A stretch of DNA of 36,090 nucleotides from an uncultured Lachnospiraceae bacterium. Lineage in GTDB: Bacteria > Bacillota > Clostridia > Lachnospirales > Lachnospiraceae. Position 1 is the first letter of the stretch. Each line of letters opens with the position of its first letter. The stretch lies in NCBI GenBank assembly GCA_947630855.1, contig CANRJF010000023.1:1-36090 (forward strand), written 5' to 3'. Positions 6,212 to 14,220 of the stretch are shown one piece after another. The position numbers and the translations under genes were made by a program. The notes below the pieces were generated by a model. That model saw only the letters and a list, made by a program, of their open reading frames with translations. It had not been told where the DNA came from and made no database searches.

Positions 6212-7378
6212 TTATTTCTCGCAGATAGCAGCAGCCAAAGCCTCCATCTGGGGAATATCATTATCGCTCATGCTGGAACGGATGGTGACAACCGGCTCCA
6301 CAAAAGTAAGATTTTTCATGGTTTCCAGTTCTTCCTTCATCTTTTTCGCGGCCATAGGACCCCAGGAGCCGTTTTCCATAAAACCGATTTTCCGGTTCTG
6401 GAAAGCTTTTGCCTTTAAGTGGTTGATAAAATCTTCCATGGGGGAGAAGATGCCTCCGTCATAAGTAGCGGCAGCCAAAATCATCCTGTCATATTCAAAA
6501 GCGGATTCTATCAGTTCGGATACCATAGTCCGGCTTACATCGCAAAGTTCCACTTTTTCACCTTTTGCCTCTACCATTTCTGCTAATTTTTTTGCGGCAG
6601 CGGCAGTATTGCCATGGATGGAGGCGTAGGCAATCACCACACCGGATTTTTCGGCGCGGTAGCTGCTCCAGGTGTCATATAAGTCAATATAATATCCTAA
6701 GTTTTCTTTAAGTACGGGCCCGTGTAACGGACAAATCATGGAAATATCAAGGCCGGATGCTTTTTTCAATAATGCCTGTACCGATGTGCCGTATTTTCCC
6801 ACAATGTTAAAATAATAACGTCTTGCCTCACATGCCCAGTCCTCCGGGTCATCATTGCAGAGAGCGCCGAATTTGCCGAATCCGTCTGCAGAGAACAGGA
6901 TTTTAGCTGACTGTTCGTATGTTACCATAACTTCCGGCCAATGAACCATGGGAGCCATAAAAAACTGTAAGGTATGTTTGCCTAAAGATATGGTGTCTCC
7001 TTCTTTTACAACTATCTGTCTGTCTTTATAATCCTGATGGAAAAACTGGGGCAGCATGGAGAAAGTTTTGGCATTGCCGATAAGTTTCATATCAGGATAC
7101 ATCTGTGCAAGTCTGCCGATGTTGGCAGCGTGGTCCGGCTCTAAATGGGAGATGACGAGATAATCCACAGATTTACCATTTAAGCCTTCTTTTAAATTAG
7201 AGAGCCAGGTGTCGGTTCCTCTGGCATCTACTGTGTCCATAACGGTGACCTTATCATCCAAAATCAGGTAAGAATTGTAGGAAACACCTTCCGGTACCGG
7301 GTACTGGCTTTCAAACAAGTCAATAGTGGTGTCATCTGCACCAATGTAGAGAATATCATCTGTAATAACTGGTTTCAT
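6212..7378 (-). CDS. FprA family A-type flavoprotein (flavodiiron protein)
   Basis: This 388-aa protein should reduce O2 or NO at a non-haem diiron site using electrons from bound FMN, protecting an anaerobe. The N-terminal metallo-beta-lactamase domain has the diiron ligands H78, E80 and D82 with H83 in SHLEPDH, then H146 in APMVHWPE, D165 in SADGFG and H219 in CPLHG. A flavodoxin domain starts near 247 (VVIAYASIHGNTAAAAKKLA). All metal ligands appear intact. GGAGG lies 5 nt before the ATG. It follows tmcAL on the same strand, but a terminator over the tmcAL stop suggests separate expression. The electron donor (rubredoxin) is not encoded nearby. Confidence 0.95.
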   Translation of the reverse strand: MKPVITDDILYIGADDTTIDLFESQYPVPEGVSYNSYLILDDKVTVMDTVDARGTDTWLSNLKEGLNGKSVDYLVISHLEPDHAANIGRLAQMYPDMKLIGNAKTFSMLPQFFHQDYKDRQIVVKEGDTISLGKHTLQFFMAPMVHWPEVMVTYEQSAKILFSADGFGKFGALCNDDPEDWACEARRYYFNIVGKYGTSVQALLKKASGLDISMICPLHGPVLKENLGYYIDLYDTWSSYRAEKSGVVIAYASIHGNTAAAAKKLAEMVEAKGEKVELCDVSRTMVSELIESAFEYDRMILAAATYDGGIFSPMEDFINHLKAKAFQNRKIGFMENGSWGPMAAKKMKEELETMKNLTFVEPVVTIRSSMSDNDIPQMEALAAAICEK

Positions 7379-7427
7379 AATGCCTCCTTATCAATATTGT
7401 TTAAATTTTACTTTTTCTATTCTATCA

Positions 7428-7454
7428 AAAAGCCTAAAGAATGACAAGGCTTTT
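7428..7454 (-). terminator. Terminator overlapping the tmcAL stop codon (minus strand)
   Basis: AAAAGCCT at 7428-7435 and AGGCTTTT at 7447-7454 form an 8-bp stem with an 11-nt loop; the minus-strand transcript then reads a run of U. The tmcAL stop lies inside the hairpin. It would limit read-through into the flavodiiron gene. Confidence 0.6.
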
Positions 7455-8684
7455 CCTATATTCATTTTTTACAGGCATCATTCCTTTCTGGCTCTGGACG
7501 CCATAGTAGAGATTAGAGGCAAAGACCTCTTTTTCATAGAAAGAATACACCTCTTTTGACAGTATTTCCTTTGCCCTGGCAGGCCGGGTGAGAAGAGGGG
7601 CATTTCCTCTTTTTTTGATTTCGCGAAGCAGGGGCCGGGCATGTTTTTTAAATCCTAACAGCCGGAAATAAGGAATGTAGTCTGACTGTCTGAAAACGGT
7701 TTCATCTTCTTTTGTAATGTTTAAAAGAATATGCAAAAGCAGGCGGCTAATGCGGGTATAGGTGGTATCCTTTGTTTTTACCAGCCCGCAGAAACTTTTG
7801 TAATCCGTATAGGAAGGAAGCATATTTTTTATGCGGTTAGAGAGAAACGGGGAACTGCCGCTGTATGCCTCATAGCCCAAAGAAACTTCCGAAAGAAGTT
7901 TATAATAAAGCATTCCGGAAAAATCATTTTCCCGTATCATACGTTTTTTTTCTGCGTCAAGGAGGCTGGCAGCAGAATCCGGCATGTAATTATGAAGGGA
8001 AATCTGTTTTTCTTCCAGAATGGCTTCCCGTATTCCTGTGGCGGAAGAAAAACCTGTTTCCAAATCAGAGTCATGATAGCTCTTTCCCTTTCGCATGATG
8101 GGGCAGGAAATAATGCCGGAATTGCGTTTGTACAGGGCTTTCTCATATTCCAATGCCAGAATATTATTGGGGGAAGAGAGGATTTCATGCAGCATTTCTT
8201 CCGTAACAGGGAGGGAAGGGGGAGTTGTTTTTAAATATGATAAAAAAGCAAGCTCTTTTGCCAGGGGGAAATTTTTCCCTTCCTTTAAATAAGAGGTCAG
8301 ATACAGGGAAAATTCTTTCGGTTCCCTGGCTAAAATTTTTGCCAAGGGGGAAATCATGTCATAGTTTTTTGTCTCACATCCGTAGCTGATATGGGTAATA
8401 ATCCCCAGCCTGTCCAAAAAGGCAGCCCCGGCGGCGGCAAAATCACAGGATGCGGCTGCCGCCCACAGTAAGGGCAGTTCAAACACCAGGTCTGCCCCGT
8501 TTTCTAAAGCCATCCTGGTACGGGTAAATTTATCCGTGATGGCAGGGCATCCCCGCTGTACATAATTGCCGCTCATAATGACGACCATAAAATCTGCATC
8601 TGTCTCTTTTTTTGCCTGGGCTAATTGGTAGGCATGGCCATTGTGGAAGGGGTTGTATTCCGCGATAATTCCGGTAACATTCAT
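7434..8684 (-). CDS. tmcAL: tRNA(Met) cytidine acetate ligase TmcAL (YlbM family)
   Basis: TmcAL activates acetate with ATP and transfers it to the wobble cytidine (C34) of elongator tRNA-Met, giving N4-acetylcytidine. The 416-aa length fits the family (about 400 aa). The nucleotidyltransferase signature is at the N-terminus, GIIAEYNPFHNGHAYQL (residues 5-21), followed by MSGNYVQRGCPAITDKFTR and LVFELP, and a later SSATGIREAI. GGAGG precedes the ATG. It is divergent from ackA, which produces or consumes acetate; this gene pair is common in Clostridia. The link to acetate supply is suggestive only. Confidence 0.93.
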   Translation of the reverse strand: MNVTGIIAEYNPFHNGHAYQLAQAKKETDADFMVVIMSGNYVQRGCPAITDKFTRTRMALENGADLVFELPLLWAAAASCDFAAAGAAFLDRLGIITHISYGCETKNYDMISPLAKILAREPKEFSLYLTSYLKEGKNFPLAKELAFLSYLKTTPPSLPVTEEMLHEILSSPNNILALEYEKALYKRNSGIISCPIMRKGKSYHDSDLETGFSSATGIREAILEEKQISLHNYMPDSAASLLDAEKKRMIRENDFSGMLYYKLLSEVSLGYEAYSGSSPFLSNRIKNMLPSYTDYKSFCGLVKTKDTTYTRISRLLLHILLNITKEDETVFRQSDYIPYFRLLGFKKHARPLLREIKKRGNAPLLTRPARAKEILSKEVYSFYEKEVFASNLYYGVQSQKGMMPVKNEYRKSLVIL

Positions 8685-8707
8685 AAGAAATCCTCCAAGT
8701 TTTTTCC

Positions 8708-8797
8708 CCCGCGAGCCAAATGATTTGCCAACAGGTATTTTCTATTTCAATGAGAATAGCAATTTATTTGGCAAATGTATATGCTCTGGAGTATAAT
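8708..8797 (+). repeat. Structured intergenic repeat, copy 1, with terminal promoter-like sequence
   Basis: This ~90-bp element is nearly identical to 20941-21034. It starts CCCGCGAGCCAAATGATTTG and ends in GCTCTGGAGTATAAT. Predicted pairing is nested: GAGC 8713-8716 with GCTC 8783-8786, ATTTGCCAA 8723-8731 with TTGGCAAAT 8768-8776, and CTATT 8742-8746 with AATAG 8755-8759. TTGGCA 8768-8773 and TATAAT 8792-8797 are 18 bp apart, so it also looks like a plus-strand promoter directed at ackA. It lies in the gap between the divergent tmcAL and ackA. Confidence 0.8.
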
Positions 8798-8867
8798 ACA
8801 AGTATTCACAGTATACCAGATGACAGAAAATGTTTCAAAAAATATACACAAATTTTCCCATTTTCCG

Positions 8868-8896
8868 TTGTATGCAGGAAAAAAAAGGTTTATACT
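8868..8896 (+). promoter_or_regulatory. Promoter of ackA
   Basis: TTGTAT at 8868-8873 and TATACT at 8891-8896 are separated by 17 bp, 48 bp before the ackA start, and AAAAAGGAG follows as ribosome binding site. Together with the promoter-like end of the upstream repeat, ackA may have two promoters. Confidence 0.75.
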
Positions 8897-8943
8897 ATAA
8901 CACAAATGTAAGTATTTTCATTTTTAAAAAAGGAGAAATAAGT

Positions 8944-10140
8944 ATGAATGTATTAGTGATTAACTGTGGAAGCTCTTCTTTAAAATATCAGGTGATTAAC
9001 GCTGATTCAGAAGAAGTGCTGGCAAAAGGTTTATGTGAGCGTATTGGAATTGACGGCAGGCTGGTTTATCAGCCGGAAGGCGGGGAAAAAGAGACAACGG
9101 AGGCAGATATGCCTACCCACACGGAAGCTGTACGTATGGTTTTGGATGCCCTGGTGAATCCCAAGACAGGTGTTTTAAAAAGTCTGGAAGAGATTGATGC
9201 CGTAGGGCACAGACTGGTACACGGCGGCGAGGCGTTTGCTGCATCCACCCTTATTACAGACGAAGTGGTTGCGGCAGTGGATGAATGCTCCGATTTGGCT
9301 CCTTTGCACAATCCTGCCAACCTGATTGGTGTCCGTGCCTGTAAAGAAGTGCTTCCAAATGTTCCTATGGTGGGAGTGTTTGATACAGCATTTCATCAGA
9401 CAATGCCAGAAGAAGCATTTCTTTATGGTATTCCTTATGAGTATTATGAGAAATATAAAGTCCGCAAATACGGTTTTCATGGTACAAGCCACAGCTATGT
9501 ATCCAAAAGGGCGGCAGAGATTTTGGACAAACCTTATGACAGCTTAAAGACCATTGTGTGTCATTTAGGCAACGGTGCAAGCATCTGTGCAGTGGAAAAC
9601 GGCAAATCCGTAGATACTTCCATGGGATTATCCCCCTTGGAGGGCCTGGTTATGGGAACACGTTCCGGTGATATTGACCCCTCCGCCATGGAGTTTATTG
9701 CCAAAAAAGAAAACTTAGACATGGCAGGAATTATGAATGTATTAAATAAAGAATCCGGTGTATACGGGGTTTCCGGTGTATCCAGTGATTTCCGTGATTT
9801 AGAGCAGGCGGCAAAAGAGGGAAACAAGAGGGCACAGATTGCCAGAAAAGTATTTGTTCACCGTGTATTAAAATATATCGGGGCATATGCGGCATCCATG
9901 AACGGTGTGGACGTTATTTGTTTTACAGCAGGGCTGGGAGAAAATGACGGCAGTATTCGTGAGATGATTTGCAATAATTTGGGATACTTGGGAATTAGCA
10001 TTGATAAAGAGGCAAATCAGGTGCATGGAGAGGAAAAAGTTATCTCCACATCAGATTCCAAAGTGAAGGTTCTGGTAGTTCCCACCAATGAAGAACTTGC
10101 TATCTGCCGTGAAACAGTGGAGATTATAAAAAATAAATAA
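8944..10140 (+). CDS. ackA: Acetate kinase
   Basis: AckA converts acetyl phosphate and ADP to acetate and ATP in fermentation. The 398-aa length is typical. Visible motifs are NCGSSSLKY at 7-15 (phosphate-binding), HRLVHGGE, FDTAFHQTMP with the catalytic aspartate, YGFHGTSHSYV, the HLGNGASICA ATP-binding loop, MGTRSGDIDP and FTAGLGEN. The start at 8944 is set by AAAAAGGAGA; an upstream in-frame ATG at 8830 lies before the promoter and is rejected. The usual partner pta is not adjacent. The next operon, yceD-rpmF, has its own consensus promoter. Confidence 0.97.
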   Translation: MNVLVINCGSSSLKYQVINADSEEVLAKGLCERIGIDGRLVYQPEGGEKETTEADMPTHTEAVRMVLDALVNPKTGVLKSLEEIDAVGHRLVHGGEAFAASTLITDEVVAAVDECSDLAPLHNPANLIGVRACKEVLPNVPMVGVFDTAFHQTMPEEAFLYGIPYEYYEKYKVRKYGFHGTSHSYVSKRAAEILDKPYDSLKTIVCHLGNGASICAVENGKSVDTSMGLSPLEGLVMGTRSGDIDPSAMEFIAKKENLDMAGIMNVLNKESGVYGVSGVSSDFRDLEQAAKEGNKRAQIARKVFVHRVLKYIGAYAASMNGVDVICFTAGLGENDGSIREMICNNLGYLGISIDKEANQVHGEEKVISTSDSKVKVLVVPTNEELAICRETVEIIKNK

Positions 10141-10144
10141 ATTC

Positions 10145-10173
10145 TTGACAAATATACTTGCCATATGTATAAT
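10145..10173 (+). promoter_or_regulatory. Consensus sigma-A promoter of yceD-rpmF
   Basis: TTGACA at 10145-10150 and TATAAT at 10168-10173 are separated by exactly 17 bp, a perfect match to the consensus. It lies 5 bp after the ackA stop and 27 bp before the GTG of yceD. Confidence 0.93.
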
Positions 10174-10199
10174 TGTTTAGGTGTGAATAGGAGACGCAG

Positions 10200-10727
10200 G
10201 TGAAAGTAGATATTACAGACTTATTATTAACAGAAGATAAGGTTGTGGAGCAGGAAGTTAAGACAGAACTTACTTCCTTTCAATCGAAATTGGGTGAGTT
10301 TCCCATTACCAAAAAAGCGCCATTTATATTACATCTGGAAAATCAGGAGAAGAAGTTTTTGGCAGTATCCGGTGAGACGGATGTGGTGATTGCAATTCCC
10401 TGTGACAGGTGTTTGGAGGAAGTATCAGTTCCTCTTCATCTTGTCATTGATAAAAGGTTTTCTTTGCAGGAGGAGACGGCGGAAGAGGAAGCAGATGCAG
10501 AGGATATGGATTACATGAAAGAATCTGCTCTGGATGTGGATAGGCTTATTTATGATGAGATTCTGGTAAACTGGCCTATGAAGGTATTGTGCAGGGATGA
10601 TTGTAAGGGTATCTGCAGGAAATGTGGTACAAATTTAAATCATGGCACCTGTTCCTGTGACCAGACGGAACCTGATCCCAGAATGGCAGCTATCCGGGAT
10701 GTATTTAATCAGTTTAAGGAGGTGTAA
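10200..10727 (+). CDS. yceD: YceD family protein (DUF177), 23S rRNA accumulation-type
   Basis: The 175-aa protein has the DUF177 layout: an N-terminal half ending in IPCDRCLEEV, an acidic linker EETAEEEADAEDMDY, and a C-terminal part with cysteine pairs (LCRDDCKGICRKCGTNLN, then HGTCSC) followed by DPRMAAIRDVF. Clostridial versions keep these cysteines, suggesting metal binding. YceD is linked to rRNA accumulation and almost always precedes rpmF, as here (3-bp gap). The start is GTG 10200 with AGGAG at 10189-10193. Exact biochemical role is not established. Confidence 0.9.
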   Translation: MKVDITDLLLTEDKVVEQEVKTELTSFQSKLGEFPITKKAPFILHLENQEKKFLAVSGETDVVIAIPCDRCLEEVSVPLHLVIDKRFSLQEETAEEEADAEDMDYMKESALDVDRLIYDEILVNWPMKVLCRDDCKGICRKCGTNLNHGTCSCDQTEPDPRMAAIRDVFNQFKEV

Positions 10728-10730
10728 CCT

Positions 10731-10910
10731 ATGTCAATTTGTCCAAAGAACAAATCTTCCAAGGGAAGAAGAGATAAAAGAAGGGCAAACTGGAAAATGA
10801 CTGCTCCAACTTTAGTAAAGTGCAGTAAGTGCGGCGAATTAATGATGCCCCACCGTGTTTGCAAAAATTGTGGTTCTTACAACAAAAAGGAAATCATTCC
10901 ACAGGATTAA
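10731..10910 (+). CDS. rpmF: 50S ribosomal protein L32
   Basis: A 59-aa protein starting MSICPKNKSSKGRRDKRRAN with a zinc-ribbon pair CSKCGE and CKNCGSYN, the zinc-binding form of L32. GGAGG overlaps the end of yceD just before the ATG, so the two are coupled. A terminator follows directly. plsX, which often follows rpmF, is absent here. Confidence 0.97.
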   Translation: MSICPKNKSSKGRRDKRRANWKMTAPTLVKCSKCGELMMPHRVCKNCGSYNKKEIIPQD

Positions 10911-10924
10911 TTTTATAAGAAAAA

Positions 10925-10963
10925 GACGGGTAAGAGGCAAAGTGCTTTTTGCCCGTCTTTTTT
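10925..10963 (+). terminator. Rho-independent terminator after rpmF
   Basis: GACGGGTAA at 10925-10933 pairs with TTGCCCGTC at 10949-10957, followed by six T at 10958-10963. Confidence 0.92.
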
Positions 10964-11022
10964 GCGCAGACAGAGTTTATTTTTTCCTTTGAATTATCTG
11001 ATAAATGAAAATTATCGTCATG

Positions 11023-11051
11023 TTGATTTGTGGCTTAATTTGGGATATAAT
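11023..11051 (+). promoter_or_regulatory. Promoter of the Phd/RelE-type toxin-antitoxin operon
   Basis: TTGATT at 11023-11028 and TATAAT at 11046-11051 are 17 bp apart. AAAGGAGG at 11063-11070 is the ribosome binding site of the antitoxin, giving a very short leader. Confidence 0.8.
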
Positions 11052-11077
11052 AAGGTGACATGAAAGGAGGCAGCTTT

Positions 11078-11335
11078 ATGCAGATTATTCCTATGTGTGA
11101 TTTGAAAAATACGGTTGAGGTGGAACGGCGTTGTGCCGAAGAAAACGGGCCGGTTTATGTAACAAAAAATGGTTATGGCCGCCTGGTTGTTATGGATATA
11201 GAATATTATGAACGCACTATGCGGAAAATGTACGAAGCAAAAACGATTATGGACAGCCTTAAAGATGTGGAAGCCGGACGGACTGTGGACGGGGAAAAAG
11301 CAGTCAGTGATATAAGGAGAAAGTATGGAATCTAA
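11078..11335 (+). CDS. Phd/YefM family antitoxin
   Basis: The 85-aa protein begins MQIIPMCDLKNTVEVERRCA, then ENGPVYVTKNGYGRLVVMDIEYYER, the usual Phd/YefM fold of a DNA-binding N-terminus with the 'V-x-K-N-G' turn, and a C-terminal helical part that wraps the toxin. It should neutralise the downstream RelE/ParE protein and repress the operon. ATG 11078 is chosen over 11060 because AAAGGAGG lies between them. It overlaps the toxin gene by 11 bp. Confidence 0.87.
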   Translation: MQIIPMCDLKNTVEVERRCAEENGPVYVTKNGYGRLVVMDIEYYERTMRKMYEAKTIMDSLKDVEAGRTVDGEKAVSDIRRKYGI

Positions 11336-11657
11336 GTGGGAATATCAGTTGACGCAGAAAGCGGAGGCCGATTTAGATGACATCGTTGGATATATTGCTG
11401 TGGAATTATCGAATCCAAAAGCAGCGTCAGATTTTGTGGATAAATTGCAGGCAACTATTGAGGAAGTAAGGTCTTTCCCTGAGAGTGGCTCTCTGGTAGT
11501 CAATGAATTTGTACCAAATACGGAGGTTAGAAAAAAGTTGATAGGAAATTATATCATGTACTATCTGCCGGATTTCACTGAAAAAATGATTTTTGTTTTG
11601 AGAATTGTTTATGGTAGACGAAATTTGGATGAAATATTGAGACAGATAAACCAATAA
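11325..11657 (+). CDS. RelE/ParE family toxin
   Basis: The 110-aa product shows the ParE-like plan: LTQKAEADLDDIVGYIAVEL, a helix with FVDKLQATIEEVRSFPESGS, then VRKKLIGNYIMYYLPD and the strand FVLRIVYGRRNLDEIL. RelE members cleave mRNA on the ribosome and ParE members poison gyrase; the sequence does not decide between them, though 'DLDDIVGYI' and 'YGRRNLDEIL' lean towards ParE. It is the second gene of an antitoxin-first operon and is followed by a terminator. Confidence 0.87.
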   Translation: MESKWEYQLTQKAEADLDDIVGYIAVELSNPKAASDFVDKLQATIEEVRSFPESGSLVVNEFVPNTEVRKKLIGNYIMYYLPDFTEKMIFVLRIVYGRRNLDEILRQINQ

Positions 11658-11669
11658 TACTTGATGTAT

Positions 11670-11694
11670 GCTCGGAGAAATCCGGGCTTTTTTT
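11670..11694 (+). terminator. Rho-independent terminator after the toxin gene
   Basis: A 7-bp stem, GCTCGGA at 11670-11676 and TCCGGGC at 11681-11687, is capped by a GAAA tetraloop and followed by seven T. Confidence 0.9.
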
Positions 11695-11768
11695 GCTTAT
11701 TTTGAAGAGGTAAGGACAGAATTTGAGTTACAACTTAAAATGGATTCGTGCCATAAATTTTTTGTAGA

Positions 11769-11797
11769 TTGAGAATATAGGATGTTTACAGTATAAT
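11769..11797 (+). promoter_or_regulatory. Promoter of the first two-component system
   Basis: TTGAGA at 11769-11774 and TATAAT at 11792-11797 are 17 bp apart. GGGAGG at 11803-11808 is the ribosome binding site for ATG 11817. The 19-bp motif found before the second system is not present here. Confidence 0.7.
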
Positions 11798-11816
11798 GAA
11801 TCGGGAGGGTATCATT

Positions 11817-12485
11817 ATGAAGCATAGAATACTTATTATCGAAGATGATGTTGTGATACAGACGCAGCTAAGAAACTTATTGACTGGAAATGGATATGAA
11901 GCAGAAGCAATAAATGACTTTCCGGTTTCCATGGAGCAGGTGAAAACTTTTTGCCCCCACTTAATCCTTTTGGACATAAAGCTGCCGGGAAATGACGGCT
12001 TCTCGGTATGTTCCCAAATCCGCACTTTTTCCGATGCGCCGATTATTTTTGTCACAAGCTGTAATACAGACATGGATGAACTGAACAGTATTATGCTGGG
12101 AGGGGATGCTTTCGTTACAAAACCATATAACACAGCGATTCTTCTGGCAAAAATAGCATCTTTACTGAAAAGAGCCTATCCGGTGGCAAACCAGGAATCG
12201 TTATCCTGTCACGGAGTCAGTCTGCACTTAGAAAGCGGCAAAATAGAGTATGCAGGCCGTCAGGCAGATTTAACCAAAAACGAACTGAAGATATTGTACT
12301 ATCTTTTTAAACATGCAGGGACAATCTGTGCCCGTGCCGATATTGTGGAGTATCTGTGGGATAACCGGCTTTATGTGGATGATAACGCTTTAAGCGTGAA
12401 TATCAACCGGATTCGTGATAAACTCTCAGTTATTGGGGTAAACGATTTTGTCAAAACAAAGCATAGGCAGGGGTATATAATATGA
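11817..12485 (+). CDS. OmpR/PhoB family response regulator (BceR-like)
   Basis: The 222-aa protein has a receiver domain (residues 3-115) with acidic pocket E9-D11, phospho-acceptor D53 in LLDIKLPG, switch T80 and K102 in TKPYN, and a C-terminal winged helix (about 130-222) ending in VKTKHRQGYII. It should be phosphorylated by the next gene's kinase and bind DNA as a dimer. The start at 11817 is fixed by GGGAGG; the in-frame ATG at 11796 lies inside the -10 box. Its stop overlaps the kinase start in an ATGA, a typical coupled pair. Confidence 0.93.
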   Translation: MKHRILIIEDDVVIQTQLRNLLTGNGYEAEAINDFPVSMEQVKTFCPHLILLDIKLPGNDGFSVCSQIRTFSDAPIIFVTSCNTDMDELNSIMLGGDAFVTKPYNTAILLAKIASLLKRAYPVANQESLSCHGVSLHLESGKIEYAGRQADLTKNELKILYYLFKHAGTICARADIVEYLWDNRLYVDDNALSVNINRIRDKLSVIGVNDFVKTKHRQGYII

Positions 12486-13495
12486 ACGGGAAACTTTGGC
12501 TTAAACAAAAACTGCCAATGATATTTTTTAATTTCCTTTGTATGATCGGGCTGGCAATATTCCTGCATGTAACGGGGAACAGTCTGGACAGTATAATTTT
12601 CATTTCATTTATCTGGAGCGTAATTTTGACAGTTCATCTTGTAATCTCTTTTTACGGACGAAAGGTGCAGATGGACAAGCTTTTAAATCTTACAGAGCAG
12701 TTAGAAGAACGTTATCTGCTTCCCGAGGTTATGGAAAAACCGAAGCGCGCCGATGATTTGGTATACTACCGGCTTTTAAAACTGGCGGGAAAATCTATGC
12801 TGGAACAGGTTGCAAAAGTCAGGAGGGAACGAACAGAATACAAGGAGTATGTGGAGCAATGGGTGCATGAGATTAAGACGCCGATTACCGCCATGAAGCT
12901 TCTTTGTGAAAATCATCATTCCCAGGGGGCTAAGGAATTACTGGTGGAACTTGAAAAGATAAACTGTTTTACGGAACAGGCGCTTTATTATGCCCGGAGT
13001 GAACATACGGAAAAAGATTATTCTGTAAGGGAAATTCCCTTGTTTGATGTGGTTCATCAGGCAATCGGAGAAAACAAATATCTGCTTTTGCAAAATGGCA
13101 TTGGAATAGATTTGCAGGAAACAGACGACACTGTTTATGCCGATGAAAAATGGTTATGCTTTATTCTTAACCAGCTTATTGTTAATTCCGTTAAATACCG
13201 GACAAAACATCCTGTGCTGAAATTTTATACGGAGCATCAGGGCAGTCAGGTTATTCTGTGTGTGCAGGATAATGGAATCGGAATACAGACCGGTGATTTG
13301 CCGCGGATTTTTGAAAAGGGTTTTACCGGAGAGAACGGCAGGAGGGCAGCACAAAACTCTACTGGCATTGGCCTGTATTTGTGTAAACGGTTGTGTGATA
13401 AATTAGGGATTGGGATTTGTGCTGATTCTGATGGAAGCGGTACGGTCATCCGGCTTATATTTCATATTAACGACTTTATACAGAGGAGTCTTTGA
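12482..13495 (+). CDS. BceS-like intramembrane-sensing histidine kinase
   Basis: The 337-aa kinase has two transmembrane helices (about 12-30 and 38-57) joined by a loop of only a few residues, so it has no extracellular sensor domain; this is the hallmark of intramembrane-sensing kinases that read an antimicrobial-peptide transporter. The phospho-acceptor is H129 in QWVHEIKTPITAMKLL, followed by an ATPase domain with LNQLIVNSVKY (N box), DNGIGI (G1) and STGIGLYLCKRL (G2). BceS kinases normally sit beside a BceAB transporter, but no FtsX-type permease is encoded in this window. The end of the gene holds the start of a promoter element for the next operon. Confidence 0.9.
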   Translation: MNGKLWLKQKLPMIFFNFLCMIGLAIFLHVTGNSLDSIIFISFIWSVILTVHLVISFYGRKVQMDKLLNLTEQLEERYLLPEVMEKPKRADDLVYYRLLKLAGKSMLEQVAKVRRERTEYKEYVEQWVHEIKTPITAMKLLCENHHSQGAKELLVELEKINCFTEQALYYARSEHTEKDYSVREIPLFDVVHQAIGENKYLLLQNGIGIDLQETDDTVYADEKWLCFILNQLIVNSVKYRTKHPVLKFYTEHQGSQVILCVQDNGIGIQTGDLPRIFEKGFTGENGRRAAQNSTGIGLYLCKRLCDKLGIGICADSDGSGTVIRLIFHINDFIQRSL

Positions 13496-13527
13496 TTGTT
13501 TCTTTGTTGATATTCTTATGATAAAAT
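13491..13527 (+). promoter_or_regulatory. Promoter of the second two-component system with shared 19-bp element
   Basis: The element TTTGATTGTTTCTTTGTTG at 13491-13509 is followed after 12 bp by the -10-like TAAAAT at 13522-13527. The same element (17 of 19 identical) occurs before the ABC exporter at 15431-15449, also 12 bp before its -10-like box. It contains two TTTG-type half-sites 12 bp apart and occupies the -35 position, as expected of an OmpR-family activator site. Confidence 0.65.
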
Positions 13528-13545
13528 CCTCATGAGGTGAAAAAA

Positions 13546-14220
13546 ATGCAATATAAAATTCTCATCATAGATGATGACAGGGAATTGTTGAAAATGTTAA
13601 AGGATTTTTTTGAAATAAGAAGATATGATGTAATAATAGCCGAGGACGGACACAAAGCCCTTAAAATGGCAGAATCAAATCCGGATATTATACTGCTGGA
13701 TGTGAATATGCCCGGACTTGACGGAATAGAGGTCTGCCGCCGTATACGGGAGCAGGTTTTCTGCCCAATTCTGTTTTTGACTGCGAGAGTGGAGGAAGAG
13801 GACAGGGTAAACGGGTTTTTATCCGGCGGTGATGACTATATTTTAAAACCTTTTAGTTTAAAAGAACTGGAAGCAAGGATCGTGGCGCACTTGAAACGGG
13901 AGGAGCGTCATAAAACAAAACCAGAGTATCGTTTTTACGGAGAGTGTTCCATTGATTATGCAAAAAAGAACGTACAGATTGCGGGACATGATCTGGAACT
14001 TACGAAACTGGAATATGAGATTATTGAGTTTTTATCCATGAATCCGGGGCATGTTTTTGATAAAGAGAGAATTTATGAGAAAGTCTGCGGATACGACGGA
14101 GAAGGCGACAGCCGTGTGGTTACGGAACTTATACGCAGGATACGAAAGAAAATAAGGGAATACACAGAGGTGGAGTATATAGAAACTGTATGGGGGATGG
14201 GTTACCGATGGAAAAAATAA
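13546..14220 (+). CDS. OmpR/PhoB family response regulator, second system
   Basis: The 224-aa regulator has an N-terminal receiver (ILIIDDDRELLKMLKDFF), phospho-acceptor D52 in ILLDVNMPGLDG, LTAR with the switch threonine, and LKPFSLKEL; the winged-helix domain ends in IETVWGMGYRWKK. GAGGTGA sets ATG 13546 rather than GTG 13537. Its gene overlaps the kinase gene by 13 bp. Because its own promoter and the promoter of the ABC exporter share an element, it probably controls both. Confidence 0.93.
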   Translation: MQYKILIIDDDRELLKMLKDFFEIRRYDVIIAEDGHKALKMAESNPDIILLDVNMPGLDGIEVCRRIREQVFCPILFLTARVEEEDRVNGFLSGGDDYILKPFSLKELEARIVAHLKREERHKTKPEYRFYGECSIDYAKKNVQIAGHDLELTKLEYEIIEFLSMNPGHVFDKERIYEKVCGYDGEGDSRVVTELIRRIRKKIREYTEVEYIETVWGMGYRWKK

